From Gammaproteobacteria bacterium (GTDB lineage: Bacteria > Pseudomonadota > Gammaproteobacteria > Eutrophobiales > Eutrophobiaceae), in NCBI GenBank assembly GCA_016193395.1, contig JACPSH010000008.1:1-64000 (forward strand): DNA of 64,000 nucleotides, given 5' to 3'. This document shows, one piece after another, positions 25,706 through 33,295 of the stretch. Numbering within the stretch: position 1 is the stretch's first letter; every line of letters begins with the position of its first letter. Position numbers and translations under genes: made by a program. The notes under the pieces are model-generated. The model was not told where the DNA came from and ran no database searches. It saw only the letters and a program-made list of their open reading frames with translations.

Positions 25706-26290
25706 ATGAAATCCCATCCGTTCAAGTCGTGCGTATCCGCAATCGGCGCGATCACGATGTCATTGTTCATGGCCATACCGGCGGCGGCGGCCAACTATGA
25801 AATCGACCCGAGTCATGCGTTCATACAGTTCCGCATCTCACACCTGGGATACAGCGTGCTTAACGGGCGCTTCAACACGTTCGCGGGCAAGTTCACCTGG
25901 GACAAGGACAAGCTGCCTGAATCCGGCATCGAAGTCACCGTGCAGACGAACAGCATCGACTCGAACTGGGCCGAGCGCGACAAGCACCTGCGCGGCGAGG
26001 ACTTCCTCGACGTGGAGAAGTATCCGACCGCGATCTTCAAGAGCACGAAGTACACGGGCGACGCCAAGGGCGGAAAGCTCGAGGGCACGTTGACGCTGCA
26101 CGGCGTCACCAGGCCGCTCACGCTGGACGTGAAGTTCATCGGCGAGGGTCCGGACCCCTGGGGCGGATACCGCGCGGGATTCTCGGCCACGGCGACACTC
26201 AAGCGCGCCGACTTCGGCATGACCTACAACCTTGGCCCAGCTTCGGAGACGATGGATTTCGATTTGTTCGTGGAGGGGATCAAGAAATAG
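25706..26290 (+). CDS. YceI-family periplasmic lipocalin-like protein
   Basis: The 194-residue protein has a signal peptide (MSLFMAIPAAAANYEIDPSH, cleavage near residue 29) and the YceI domain: DPSHAFIQFRISHLGYS, EDFLDVEKYPTAIFKSTK, GTLTLHGVTRPLTLDVKF and ADFGMTYN. YceI proteins bind long amphiphilic or isoprenoid chains in the periplasm. A candidate ribosome site (AGGAGCG) precedes the ATG. It converges with cytochrome b561 downstream, a pairing often seen in bacteria. Confidence 0.92.
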   Translation: MKSHPFKSCVSAIGAITMSLFMAIPAAAANYEIDPSHAFIQFRISHLGYSVLNGRFNTFAGKFTWDKDKLPESGIEVTVQTNSIDSNWAERDKHLRGEDFLDVEKYPTAIFKSTKYTGDAKGGKLEGTLTLHGVTRPLTLDVKFIGEGPDPWGGYRAGFSATATLKRADFGMTYNLGPASETMDFDLFVEGIKK

Positions 26291-26310
26291 CAGATAGCAA
26301 GTAGTCGGCG

Positions 26311-26381
26311 TAGGGTGGAATGAGCGCATGCGAATTCCACCGACCGACCGGCGGGTTTCGCTTTGCTCAACCCGCCCTACG
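26311..26381. repeat. Dispersed inverted repeats (TAGGGTGGAAT / GGCGGGTTTCGC type)
   Basis: TAGGGTGGAATGAGCG...AATTCCACCG at 26311-26342 and GGCGGGTTTCGCTTTGCTCAACCCGCC at 26350-26376 (then CTACG) form two adjacent hairpins. A relative lies at 28719-28748. It fills the gap between the convergent yceI-like and cytochrome b561 genes and may also act as a bidirectional transcription stop. Confidence 0.8.
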
Positions 26382-26399
26382 ACTGAATGCTCTTTCCCG

Positions 26400-26945
26400 T
26401 CATCCCCACAACATCCTCTTCAACGTCCCGTCCCGGTTCAGGAATTCGTGCTTCAGCGCCGCTCCGGCGTGGCCGATGAGGAGCAGCGCCGTGCCGTACG
26501 CCAGGTAGAAATGCACCTCGATGGCGAGATCGCGCAGCGTCTCGTCCCCCTTGACCAGCGGCGGGATTTCAAACAGCCCGAACACCGCAACGCCCTTTCC
26601 CGCGGAAGTGGAAATGAGGTAGCCGGTCACCGGCAGGAGCGCCATGACCGCCAGGAGGGTGAAGTGCATGACGGCCGCGGCGGTCCGCTCCCATGGCTTC
26701 AAGGGCGCCGGGTTCTGCGGCGTGGGCGAGTAGGCCTGCCAGCCGATCTTGAGCACGGCGAGACCGAACACGAGCATCCCCAGGGATTTGTGCCACTCCA
26801 GGGACTCGTTGTACCAGCGGTCGAAATAGGTCAAATCGACCATGTACCAGCCGAGCCAGATCAGGAAAATGATCAGGGCCGCTATAAGCCAGTGGAACAG
26901 CTTCGTAACGAGGCCAAAGCGATCTGGAGAGTTTCGGAAAAGCAC
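26400..26945 (-). CDS. Cytochrome b561 family protein
   Basis: The 181-residue membrane protein has four helices and paired His ligands for two b hemes: FHWLIAALIIFLIW in helix 1, WHKSLGMLVFGLAVL in helix 2, MHFTLLAVMALLPVTGY in helix 3 and VHFYLAYGTALLLIGHAGAALKHEF in helix 4. It transfers electrons between quinol and a periplasmic acceptor. It starts with ATG at 26943-26945. It is convergent with the YceI gene. Confidence 0.92.
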   Translation of the reverse strand: MLFRNSPDRFGLVTKLFHWLIAALIIFLIWLGWYMVDLTYFDRWYNESLEWHKSLGMLVFGLAVLKIGWQAYSPTPQNPAPLKPWERTAAAVMHFTLLAVMALLPVTGYLISTSAGKGVAVFGLFEIPPLVKGDETLRDLAIEVHFYLAYGTALLLIGHAGAALKHEFLNRDGTLKRMLWG

Positions 26946-26958
26946 GGGTCAGAATGCC

Positions 26959-27015
26959 GAATATAGAATATAGGGGTGGCTTCGTAAGTATCACTCTTCC
27001 CTATATTCTACATTC
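26959..27015. repeat. A+T-rich hairpin between cytochrome b561 and NTF2-like genes
   Basis: GAATATAGAATATAGGG (26959-26975) and CCCTATATTCTACATTC (26999-27015) pair over 16 of 17 positions around a 23-base loop. A further partial ATTCTAAATTCTACATTC follows. It is strikingly A+T-rich for this genome and lies between two divergent gene starts. Confidence 0.7.
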
Positions 27016-27074
27016 TAAATTCTACATTCCGCCTCGATTGGAACAGACCTGACCAAGCTGCAGGAGGCCGCACC

Positions 27075-27443
27075 ATGCCAACCCCCGACCCCTTTCGTAT
27101 CCCCATCAAGATGCTGCTCAATGTCATCGACCGTCAGGAGTGGAAGGTGTTGGAGGCGTTGTTGCACCCGCAGACGGAATTCCAGGTGAGTAATTTCATC
27201 CCGTTCCGGGGGCGCGATTCCGTGCTGAATTATTTCCGCAACCTCCGATCCATGCGCAAGAGCGAGCATTTGATCGAAGGCGTCGCCATCGAAGGCAACC
27301 ACGGAATCTGCTGGGGGCGGTTCACGGGGACGAAGGCCGACAACAGCGAAGTCAGCTTTTTGTTCACCAGCGTGCTGACCTTCGAGGACAAGAAGATCCG
27401 GCGCTGGCGCGAATACCACTGCCTGCCGAAAGTGGGTGCATAA
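27075..27443 (+). CDS. NTF2-like / SnoaL-like protein
   Basis: The 122-residue protein fits the NTF2-like fold: an N-terminal helix pair (IKMLLNVIDRQEWKVLEALL), then HPQTEFQVS, FRGRDSVLNYF and strands ending in VLTFEDKKIRRWREYH. Such proteins may bind or isomerise small molecules; no catalytic assignment is possible. A GGAGG ribosome site lies about 11 bases upstream of the ATG. A truncated paralogue of its C-terminal half lies at 28511-28690, on the other side of the HigBA module. Confidence 0.75.
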   Translation: MPTPDPFRIPIKMLLNVIDRQEWKVLEALLHPQTEFQVSNFIPFRGRDSVLNYFRNLRSMRKSEHLIEGVAIEGNHGICWGRFTGTKADNSEVSFLFTSVLTFEDKKIRRWREYHCLPKVGA

Positions 27444-27520
27444 GCGGATGCCGGTGTTGCCCTGCCCATGGCATCACTGCAGTCGTGGCCATCCGGTACT
27501 GCGATTAACACTATTGCATA

Positions 27521-27547
27521 TTGCTATATATAGCAGAGCGATATAAT
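27521..27547 (+). promoter_or_regulatory. Promoter and palindromic operator of higBA
   Basis: A TATAAT -10 box (27542-27547) follows a TTGCTA -35-like box (27521-27526) at a 15-bp spacing, which is short. The palindrome TGCTATATATAGCA (27522-27535) overlaps the spacer and is a natural site for HigA autorepression. The higB GTG starts ten bases after the -10 box, so the transcript would have a very short or no leader. Confidence 0.65.
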
Positions 27548-27556
27548 CTCAGCCCG

Positions 27557-27844
27557 GTGCGCGTAATCAGCAACAGGAAGTTGCGCGAGTTTTCCGGCCG
27601 CCACCAGGATGCAGCCCGTCCCTTGCAAGCCTGGCGAAAGGCTGTGGAACAGGGGCTGTTCCGTAACTTTGCCGAACTCCGGCGCACCTTCGGCACGGTG
27701 GATCGCGTCGGTGATCTTTGCGTATTTGATATCGGCGGCAACAAATACCGACTGATTGCATATGTTCGATTTGACTGGAATCGCTGCTACATCAAGCAGG
27801 TGCTTACTCACGCCGCGTATGAACGAGGAGATTGGAAAACATGA
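27557..27844 (+). CDS. higB: HigB-type mRNA interferase toxin
   Basis: The 95-residue protein is a RelE-fold endoribonuclease of the HigB family: RVISNRKLREFSGRHQDA, AWRKAVEQGLFRNFAEL, IGGNKYRLIAYVRFDW and YIKQVLTHAAYERG. It cleaves mRNA at the ribosome when free of antitoxin. The GTG at 27557 gives the conserved N-terminus; the longer frame from 27521 runs through the promoter. The stop overlaps the higA start (ATGA). The toxin-first order is typical of higBA. Confidence 0.9.
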   Translation: MRVISNRKLREFSGRHQDAARPLQAWRKAVEQGLFRNFAELRRTFGTVDRVGDLCVFDIGGNKYRLIAYVRFDWNRCYIKQVLTHAAYERGDWKT

Positions 27845-28254
27845 GCGCAGTATTGAAGAAAGTTGATCCAGCGTGGCGGGCGTTCGAACGCGCCACCCGC
27901 GTGGGGCCCATCAGAAACAAGGCGCATTACGACGAGATGGTTGGAATGCTCGATGCATTGATTGCCGAGGTCAATGGCAAGCGCTCCCATCCTCTGGCCG
28001 GCTTGTTGTATATCGTTGGCGAATTTATTCGTGCATATGACGAGCGGCATTTCCCGGCAGAGGACGTTTCCGCCGTGGAAATGCTGTCGTACCTGATGGA
28101 AAGCCATAAACTCCGGCAATCTGATCTGGCGGAGATCGGGGCGCAAAGCGTCGTGTCGGCAGTGCTTGCAGGGAAGCGCAAGCTCAATGCCCGGCAAATC
28201 GCCCGGTTGTCGAAGCGGTTTGGACTACCGGCAGATGTGTTTCTCGATCGCTGA
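27841..28254 (+). CDS. higA: HigA-type antitoxin with XRE helix-turn-helix
   Basis: The 137-residue protein has an N-terminal toxin-binding region with helices and an acidic stretch (FIRAYDERHFPAEDVSAVEM), and a C-terminal HTH (KLRQSDLAEIGAQSVVSAVL followed by AGKRKLNARQIARLSKRF). It neutralises HigB and probably represses the operon through the TGCTATATATAGCA palindrome. The 137-residue length matches long HigA proteins. The ATG overlaps the higB stop by four bases. Confidence 0.9.
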   Translation: MSAVLKKVDPAWRAFERATRVGPIRNKAHYDEMVGMLDALIAEVNGKRSHPLAGLLYIVGEFIRAYDERHFPAEDVSAVEMLSYLMESHKLRQSDLAEIGAQSVVSAVLAGKRKLNARQIARLSKRFGLPADVFLDR

Positions 28255-28510
28255 AAGGCCAGAAACCAGATTACATCACCCCCGGGGTCTATTCCCGAGG
28301 TCTGTTCACAGCCGCTCTCGCTCGATCTGACCCGCACCGGGCCGCTGACCCCGCCTCGTACCGGAACGGTGACCACCGGTGCTGCACCCAACCCTCCCCG
28401 CCACGGCGCGCCTCGCCCGGATACGCGAACCACATTTGAAACCCCACCGCATCACGCCCACAATTCCCCATCGTCGCGGATCGATCTTCTTATTCCTTAT
28501 CCATGATTGA

Positions 28511-28690
28511 GACAACACTATAGAAGCCGTTGCGATCGAGGGTGGCAACACCGCTTGCTGGGGGCAGTTTACCGGGACGAAGAATGACGGTGCGGGAGTC
28601 AGCGTCATGTTCGCGAATGTCATCACGTTTGAGGACAAGATGATCAGGTGGTGGCGCGAATACCGGTGCGTACCGAAACTGGACGCGTAA
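28511..28690 (+). pseudogene. 5'-truncated NTF2-like gene remnant
   Basis: The frame from 28511 to the TAA at 28690 encodes about 59 residues parallel to the C-terminal half of the intact NTF2-like protein at 27075. VAIEGGNTACWGQFTGTKND against VAIEGNHGICWGRFTGTKAD, and FEDKMIRWWREYRC against FEDKKIRRWREYHC, show the relation. An in-frame TGA at 28508 closes it upstream and there is no start codon or ribosome site. The HigBA module lies between the two. The 256 bp from 28255 to 28510 contain no recognisable gene. Confidence 0.85.
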
Positions 28691-28718
28691 CCGCAGACAG
28701 GGGGGCTATTTGCACTGC

Positions 28719-28748
28719 GGTGGATTTCGCTGCGCTCAATCCACCCTA
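28719..28748. repeat. Inverted repeat overlapping the end of the acetoacetyl-CoA synthetase gene
   Basis: GGTGGATTTCGCTGCGCTCAATCCACC forms a hairpin, followed by CTAGG. The complementary-strand TAG (28746-28748) is the stop codon of the synthetase gene and belongs to the repeat's TAGGGTGGATT end. Related to the element at 26311. Confidence 0.75.
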
Positions 28749-30707
28749 GGACTTCAATTCGGCGAGGTCGCGGAAGTGATCCAGTGAGTCCGGGTTGGCG
28801 ATGGCTTCGAGGTTTTGCACGGTCCGGCCGTGCACGACCTCGCGGATGGCAAGTTCCATGATCTTCCCTGAGCGGGTGCGGGGGATCTCCGGCACCTGGA
28901 CGATCTTCGCCGGCACGTGGCGCGGCGTAGTGCCCTCCCGGATGCGGGTCTTGATGAGTTCCGTCAATCTTTCGTTCAGCGTCAGACCGGGCCGCAGCAC
29001 GACAAACAGCACGACGCGCACGTCCCCGTCCCATTCCTGGCTGATGGCGACGCTTTCCACCACTTCGGGCAGTTGCTCCACTTGCCGGTAGATTTCCGCC
29101 GTGCCGATGCGTACGCCACCCGGGTTCAGCGTGGCATCGGATCGGCCGTAAATGTAGAAGCCGCCTTCGGCCGTTTCCTCCGCGAAATCCCCGTGCAGCC
29201 ACACGCCGGGGAAGCGCTCGAAATACGCGGCGCGATAACGGCTCCCGTCGGAGTCATTCCAGAAACCGACGGGCATGGACGGGAACGCGCGGGTGCACAC
29301 GAGCTCGCCCTGCTGCCCGACCACCTTTTGTCCGGATTCGTTCCAGACTTCCACCGCCATGCCCAGTACCTTGGCCTGGATCTGTCCGCGCCGCACCGGC
29401 AGGGTGGGACTTCCGCCCACGAAGCAGGAAATGATGTCGGTGCCGCCGGACACGGAACTCAGGCACACGTCGGTCTTGATATTGCCATACACGTAGTCGA
29501 ATCCCTCGGGCAGCAGCGTCGAGCCGGTCGAACCGATCACGCGCAGGGCGCCGAGGTCATGAGAGCGGATCGGTTTGGCCCCGGCCTTTTCGCAGGCCTG
29601 TATGAATTTTGCCGACAGGCCCATGTGGGTCATGCGCGTGTCCCTGGCAAAATCGAACAGGGCGTTCGCATCCGGGTAGAACGGCGAGCCATCGTAAAGC
29701 AGGAGCCTGGCCTCGCAGGCCAGCGTGGAGATCAGCCAGTTCCACATCATCCACCCGCAGGTGGTGTACCAGAATGCGCGGTCGTCCCGCCGGATGTCGA
29801 AATGCAGCTTGTGTTCCTTCAGGTGCTGGAGCAGCGTTCCACCGGCGCCGTGCACGATGCACTTCGGCAGGCCGGTCGTGCCGCTCGAGAACATGATGTA
29901 GAGCGGGTGCGCAAACGGCAGTTGTTCGAACTCGATGTCGCGCGGCTCGAACCTGAGGATATGGTCGAGCACGAGGCGCGCCCGCGGGATCCCGCCGGTC
30001 GTCAGGGTGTCGCCGGTGATCTGGCGCACGAAGGGCACGATGAGGACGCGTTCGAGCGTCGGCAGCTCGGAAACGATCGCGCGCAGCTTGTCGAGGATGT
30101 CGATCTCCCTGCCGTTGTAGAAATAGCCGTCGCAGGCGATCAGCACGCGCGGCTCGATCTGGCGGAAACGGTCGAGCACGCCGGCCGTTCCAAAATCCGG
30201 CGAGCAGGATGACCAGATGGCCCCGATGGACGCCGACGCCAGCGCGCCGACCACAGTATCGGGGATGTTCGGCATCAGCGCGGCGATGCGATCGCCGGAC
30301 CTGATCCTCATGCTGCGCAGCGCCTGCGTCAGCCTGGATACTTCTTCGTAGAGCTCCTTGTAGGTCAACCGGCTGGTCCAGCCGTTCTCGCACTGGAAGA
30401 CGATAGCATCGTCGTCGTCGCGCCGGCGCAGAAGGTTCTGCGCATAATTCAGCTTCGCGTCCGGAAAAAACCTGGCGCCCGGCATCTTTTCGCCGTCGGT
30501 CAGCACGGCATCGCCACGCTGCGAGGCGATCACGCCGCAGAAATCCCACACCGCGCCCCAGAAGGCTTCGCGATCGCGGATCGACCACGCATGCAGCTCC
30601 GCGTAGTCTTTCGTTTCGACGCCCACCTGGTCGCGCACATGGCGCTGGAAGGCCGTGATGTTGGCGCGCTCAATCCGTTTGCGGTCGGGTTGCCAGAGGA
30701 TGGTCAT
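28746..30707 (-). CDS. aacS: Acetoacetyl-CoA synthetase (acetoacetate--CoA ligase)
   Basis: The 653-residue adenylate-forming enzyme has features of acetoacetate--CoA ligase: AELHAWSIRDREAFWGAVWD near the N-terminus, FSSGTTGLPKCIVHGAGGTL (P-loop), WYTTCGWMMWNWLIS, SSVSGGTDIISCF and GRSDATLNPGGVRIGTAEIY, with the C-terminal IPRTRSGKIMELA carrying the catalytic Lys. It makes acetoacetyl-CoA from acetoacetate, the end product of leucine degradation through HMG-CoA, so it may work with the liu genes although it is 13 kb away. No LiuR-like palindrome was seen before it. The stop codon is donated by a dispersed repeat. Confidence 0.92.
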   Translation of the reverse strand: MTILWQPDRKRIERANITAFQRHVRDQVGVETKDYAELHAWSIRDREAFWGAVWDFCGVIASQRGDAVLTDGEKMPGARFFPDAKLNYAQNLLRRRDDDDAIVFQCENGWTSRLTYKELYEEVSRLTQALRSMRIRSGDRIAALMPNIPDTVVGALASASIGAIWSSCSPDFGTAGVLDRFRQIEPRVLIACDGYFYNGREIDILDKLRAIVSELPTLERVLIVPFVRQITGDTLTTGGIPRARLVLDHILRFEPRDIEFEQLPFAHPLYIMFSSGTTGLPKCIVHGAGGTLLQHLKEHKLHFDIRRDDRAFWYTTCGWMMWNWLISTLACEARLLLYDGSPFYPDANALFDFARDTRMTHMGLSAKFIQACEKAGAKPIRSHDLGALRVIGSTGSTLLPEGFDYVYGNIKTDVCLSSVSGGTDIISCFVGGSPTLPVRRGQIQAKVLGMAVEVWNESGQKVVGQQGELVCTRAFPSMPVGFWNDSDGSRYRAAYFERFPGVWLHGDFAEETAEGGFYIYGRSDATLNPGGVRIGTAEIYRQVEQLPEVVESVAISQEWDGDVRVVLFVVLRPGLTLNERLTELIKTRIREGTTPRHVPAKIVQVPEIPRTRSGKIMELAIREVVHGRTVQNLEAIANPDSLDHFRDLAELKS

Positions 30708-30894
30708 GGTGTGTTTATCTTACGTGGGGCCGGATTCATTGCACATGGAAGTGCAGGCGCCGCGGAGGCCAGGGATCGCCGGGAGCGGCCATTCGGCCAT
30801 GGTTGCGGGCCGCGTCCCCAGGCAATAAACTTAACTTATGCATGCGAGTGCATAAAGCCCATTCCAGTCCCCGAACACGAACGGGAGCCGCGCC

Positions 30895-32640
30895 ATGAGC
30901 AATGCCTGGGACAACGACAAGATTATCCGCGTCGACATGAGCAAGCAGACGGTCGAGCTTGCCCCGTATCCGGGCGAGTGGCGGCTGCTCGGCGGGCGGG
31001 CGCTGTCCGCGCGCATCCTGCTCACGGAGTGCAACCCCAAATGTGACCCGCTGGGGCCGGAGAACGTACTGGTATTTGCGCCCGGATTCATCTCCGGGAC
31101 CTCCGCGCCGACGTCCGGGCGCCTGTCGGTCGGCTGCAAGAGTCCGCTGACCGGCGGCATCAAGGAAGCCAATGTCGGCGGCGAGCCGGGCCAGGACCTG
31201 ATGAAGCTCGGCTGCCGCGCGATCGTGGTCAAGGGCCAGCCGAAGGATCGCGAGAAGCGCTGGGGACTGGTCGTGGACAAGGACGAAGTGAAGCTGGTCG
31301 ATGCGACGGAATACAAGGGCATGTGGAACTACGCATCCTGTAAGAAGCTGCTCGCGAATTATCCGGACTCGGCCTCCGCGATCACCATCGGGCCGGCGGG
31401 CGAGATGATGCTCAAGGGCGCCTCGGTCGGCTGCACGGATCGGACCAAGGGCCGCCACCCGGCCCGGCACGCCGCGCGAGGCGGCGTAGGCGCAGTCATG
31501 GGTTCGAAGTGCCTGAAATGGGTGCTGGTCGACCCGGGCAAGGCGCCCCTGCGCAAACCGGCGGACACCAAGGGATTCACCGCGTACATGAAGGAATATA
31601 GCAAGGGTTACGTGGGCAGCAAGCGCCACCAGACCTTCATGTACGGCACCAGCGCAGTCGTGCCGATCGCGAACATGCTTTGGACCCTGCCGTACAAGAA
31701 CCGCACCGAGGGCCGCAATCCGCATTTCGAGGGGCTGGACGGCGCGAAGATCCGCGAAACCTTCGAGACGCGCGGCGGCGGCATGCACAACTGCATGACC
31801 GGCTGCATCGTCAGGTGTTCGAACATCGTGCATGACAAGGACGGCAATTACGTCACTTCCGCGCTCGAATTCGAGACCCTCACGCTGCTCGGTTCCTGCT
31901 GCGACATCAACCACTGGGAGGACGTGGCGGACATGGACCGGCTCTGCGACGAGCTCGGCCTCGACACGATCGAAACGGGCGCGGCGATTGCCGTGCTCAT
32001 GGACTCCGGCGGCATGAAGTACGGCGACGCCGAGGGGGCGAAACGGCTGCTGCGCGAGGACGTCGCGAAGGGAACGGATCTCGGCCGCATGGTGGGCAAT
32101 GGGGCGCTCGCGGTCGGCACCGCGCGCAAGCACAAACGCATCCCGGTCGCGAAAGGCCAGGCCATGCCGGCCTGGGATCCGCGCCCGCTGAAGGCCTCCG
32201 GCGTGACCTACTGCACGAGCCCCATGGGCGCCGACCACACAGCCGGCCTGGTGATCGATCCGGTGATCACGGGTCCGGATGCCGCGAAGGCCTCCCAGGA
32301 GATCCAGATCATCATCGCGGTTTGCGATTCGTCCGGTTTCTGCATGTTTCTCGGCCCGACCCTGGATGACACGCGCAAGTTTTACAGCCTGTTCCTTGGC
32401 GATGAAGTCACGCGCGAGCAGATCGGCGACCTCGGCTGGCAGTGCCTGGCCGATGAATGGACCTTCAACGAGCGCGCCGGCTTTACCGCGAAGGACGACG
32501 ACATCGCGGCTTGCCTGCGCGAGGAGGGCATCGGGCCGGACCATTCCATGAAGTTCGACATCCCGGCGGATGTTGTTGCCCTGGTGAAAATCCGGCAGCC
32601 CGCCGCCGAATCGCTCTATACGAAATCGCCCGCCGGCTGA
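30895..32640 (+). CDS. Aldehyde:ferredoxin oxidoreductase family (tungsten/molybdopterin) protein
   Basis: The 581-residue protein is of the AOR family. The N-terminal domain contains LLGGRALSARILLTE and APGFISGTSAPTSGRLSVGC, with SPLTGGIKEANVGG forming the pterin-binding face. Cys300, Cys304 and Cys308 (CMTGCIVRC) plus a later Cys in VCDSSGFCMFLGP are candidates for the [4Fe-4S] cluster; the first spacing differs slightly from the archaeal C-x2-C-x3-C. AOR enzymes use a tungsto- or molybdo-bispterin to interconvert aldehydes and acids with ferredoxin. No ferredoxin, tungsten transporter or pterin gene adjoins it. Length matches the family. Substrate unknown. Confidence 0.85.
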   Translation: MSNAWDNDKIIRVDMSKQTVELAPYPGEWRLLGGRALSARILLTECNPKCDPLGPENVLVFAPGFISGTSAPTSGRLSVGCKSPLTGGIKEANVGGEPGQDLMKLGCRAIVVKGQPKDREKRWGLVVDKDEVKLVDATEYKGMWNYASCKKLLANYPDSASAITIGPAGEMMLKGASVGCTDRTKGRHPARHAARGGVGAVMGSKCLKWVLVDPGKAPLRKPADTKGFTAYMKEYSKGYVGSKRHQTFMYGTSAVVPIANMLWTLPYKNRTEGRNPHFEGLDGAKIRETFETRGGGMHNCMTGCIVRCSNIVHDKDGNYVTSALEFETLTLLGSCCDINHWEDVADMDRLCDELGLDTIETGAAIAVLMDSGGMKYGDAEGAKRLLREDVAKGTDLGRMVGNGALAVGTARKHKRIPVAKGQAMPAWDPRPLKASGVTYCTSPMGADHTAGLVIDPVITGPDAAKASQEIQIIIAVCDSSGFCMFLGPTLDDTRKFYSLFLGDEVTREQIGDLGWQCLADEWTFNERAGFTAKDDDIAACLREEGIGPDHSMKFDIPADVVALVKIRQPAAESLYTKSPAG

Positions 32641-32651
32641 CGTTTCCCAAA

Positions 32652-32701
32652 AAAGGGGACAGATTTATTTTCTCGTATGAGAAAATAAATCTGTCCCCTT
32701 T
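32652..32701. repeat. Perfect 23-bp-stem hairpin (GGGGACAGATTTATTTT element)
   Basis: The left arm AAAGGGGACAGATTTATTTT (continuing CTC) pairs perfectly with the right arm ending ATAAATCTGTCCCCTTT around a 4-base GTAT loop. This sequence type is commonly seen in proteobacterial genomes around REP-associated tyrosine transposase elements. No transposase is nearby, so it is a solo or relic copy. It could also end transcription of the AOR gene. Confidence 0.85.
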
Positions 32702-32728
32702 CTTCGCTTTCTTTGATTGAGGTGCACC

Positions 32729-33295
32729 ATGGCAAAGTTTCCTTCCCTGCCGCCGATTGCGCAACTGACGGACGTATTCCGGTGCTTTCCGAAGGGGCTG
32801 TGGCCGCTGTGTGAATACCATGACGCGGTCCTGCGCGCCCCTTCGCCGCTGGCGATTGCCGAGCGCGAATTGATTGCCGCCTACGTATCAGGCGTCAATG
32901 CCTGCAATTACTGCCACGGCGCCCACAAGATCTACGCGGAAATACACGGGATCGATCCGGCAATGTTCGATCGACTCATGGCGGACCCGCAGTCGGCGGC
33001 CATCGATCCGAAGTTGCTGCCAATCCTGAATTATGTGAGAAAGCTGACCTTGTCGCCGTCCTCCGTCAGGGACAGCGACGCCGCGGCGGTCTATGCCGCC
33101 GGCTGGAGCGAGGAGGCGCTGTATGACGCCGTCTGCGTTTGCGCGCTGTTCAATTTCATGAACCGCATCGTCGAGGGCTGCGGTGTGGTCACGGACGCCG
33201 CGATCCAGGCGCAGCAACGTGAACGCGTGGCCGGGAGCCGGGACAATCCGGAGACCTACCGCAACTTCGCCAGAATGCTGGGTGTCACGGGATGA
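32729..33295 (+). CDS. AhpD-like carboxymuconolactone decarboxylase family protein (copy 1)
   Basis: The 188-residue all-helical protein has the AhpD redox motif in ERELIAAYVSGVNACNYCHG: Cys59-x-x-Cys62 with His66 after it. Peroxidase-related proteins of this family reduce hydroperoxides or act with disulfide partners. The ATG at 32729 follows a GAGGTG ribosome site. The stop overlaps the start of the PLP decarboxylase gene (ATGA). A second, N-terminally truncated copy is fused to a methyltransferase fragment at about 36550-37041. Confidence 0.87.
   Translation: MAKFPSLPPIAQLTDVFRCFPKGLWPLCEYHDAVLRAPSPLAIAERELIAAYVSGVNACNYCHGAHKIYAEIHGIDPAMFDRLMADPQSAAIDPKLLPILNYVRKLTLSPSSVRDSDAAAVYAAGWSEEALYDAVCVCALFNFMNRIVEGCGVVTDAAIQAQQRERVAGSRDNPETYRNFARMLGVTG

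Noticed and set aside
26291-26966. Rightward 212-residue frame across the cytochrome b561 gene
   Set aside because: The opposite strand has clear heme-binding helices; this frame has no recognisable motif.
27444-27556. Possible RNA gene in the A+T-rich stretch before higB
   Set aside because: The sequence is explained by a promoter and a short palindrome; no tRNA-like or riboswitch-like structure is apparent.
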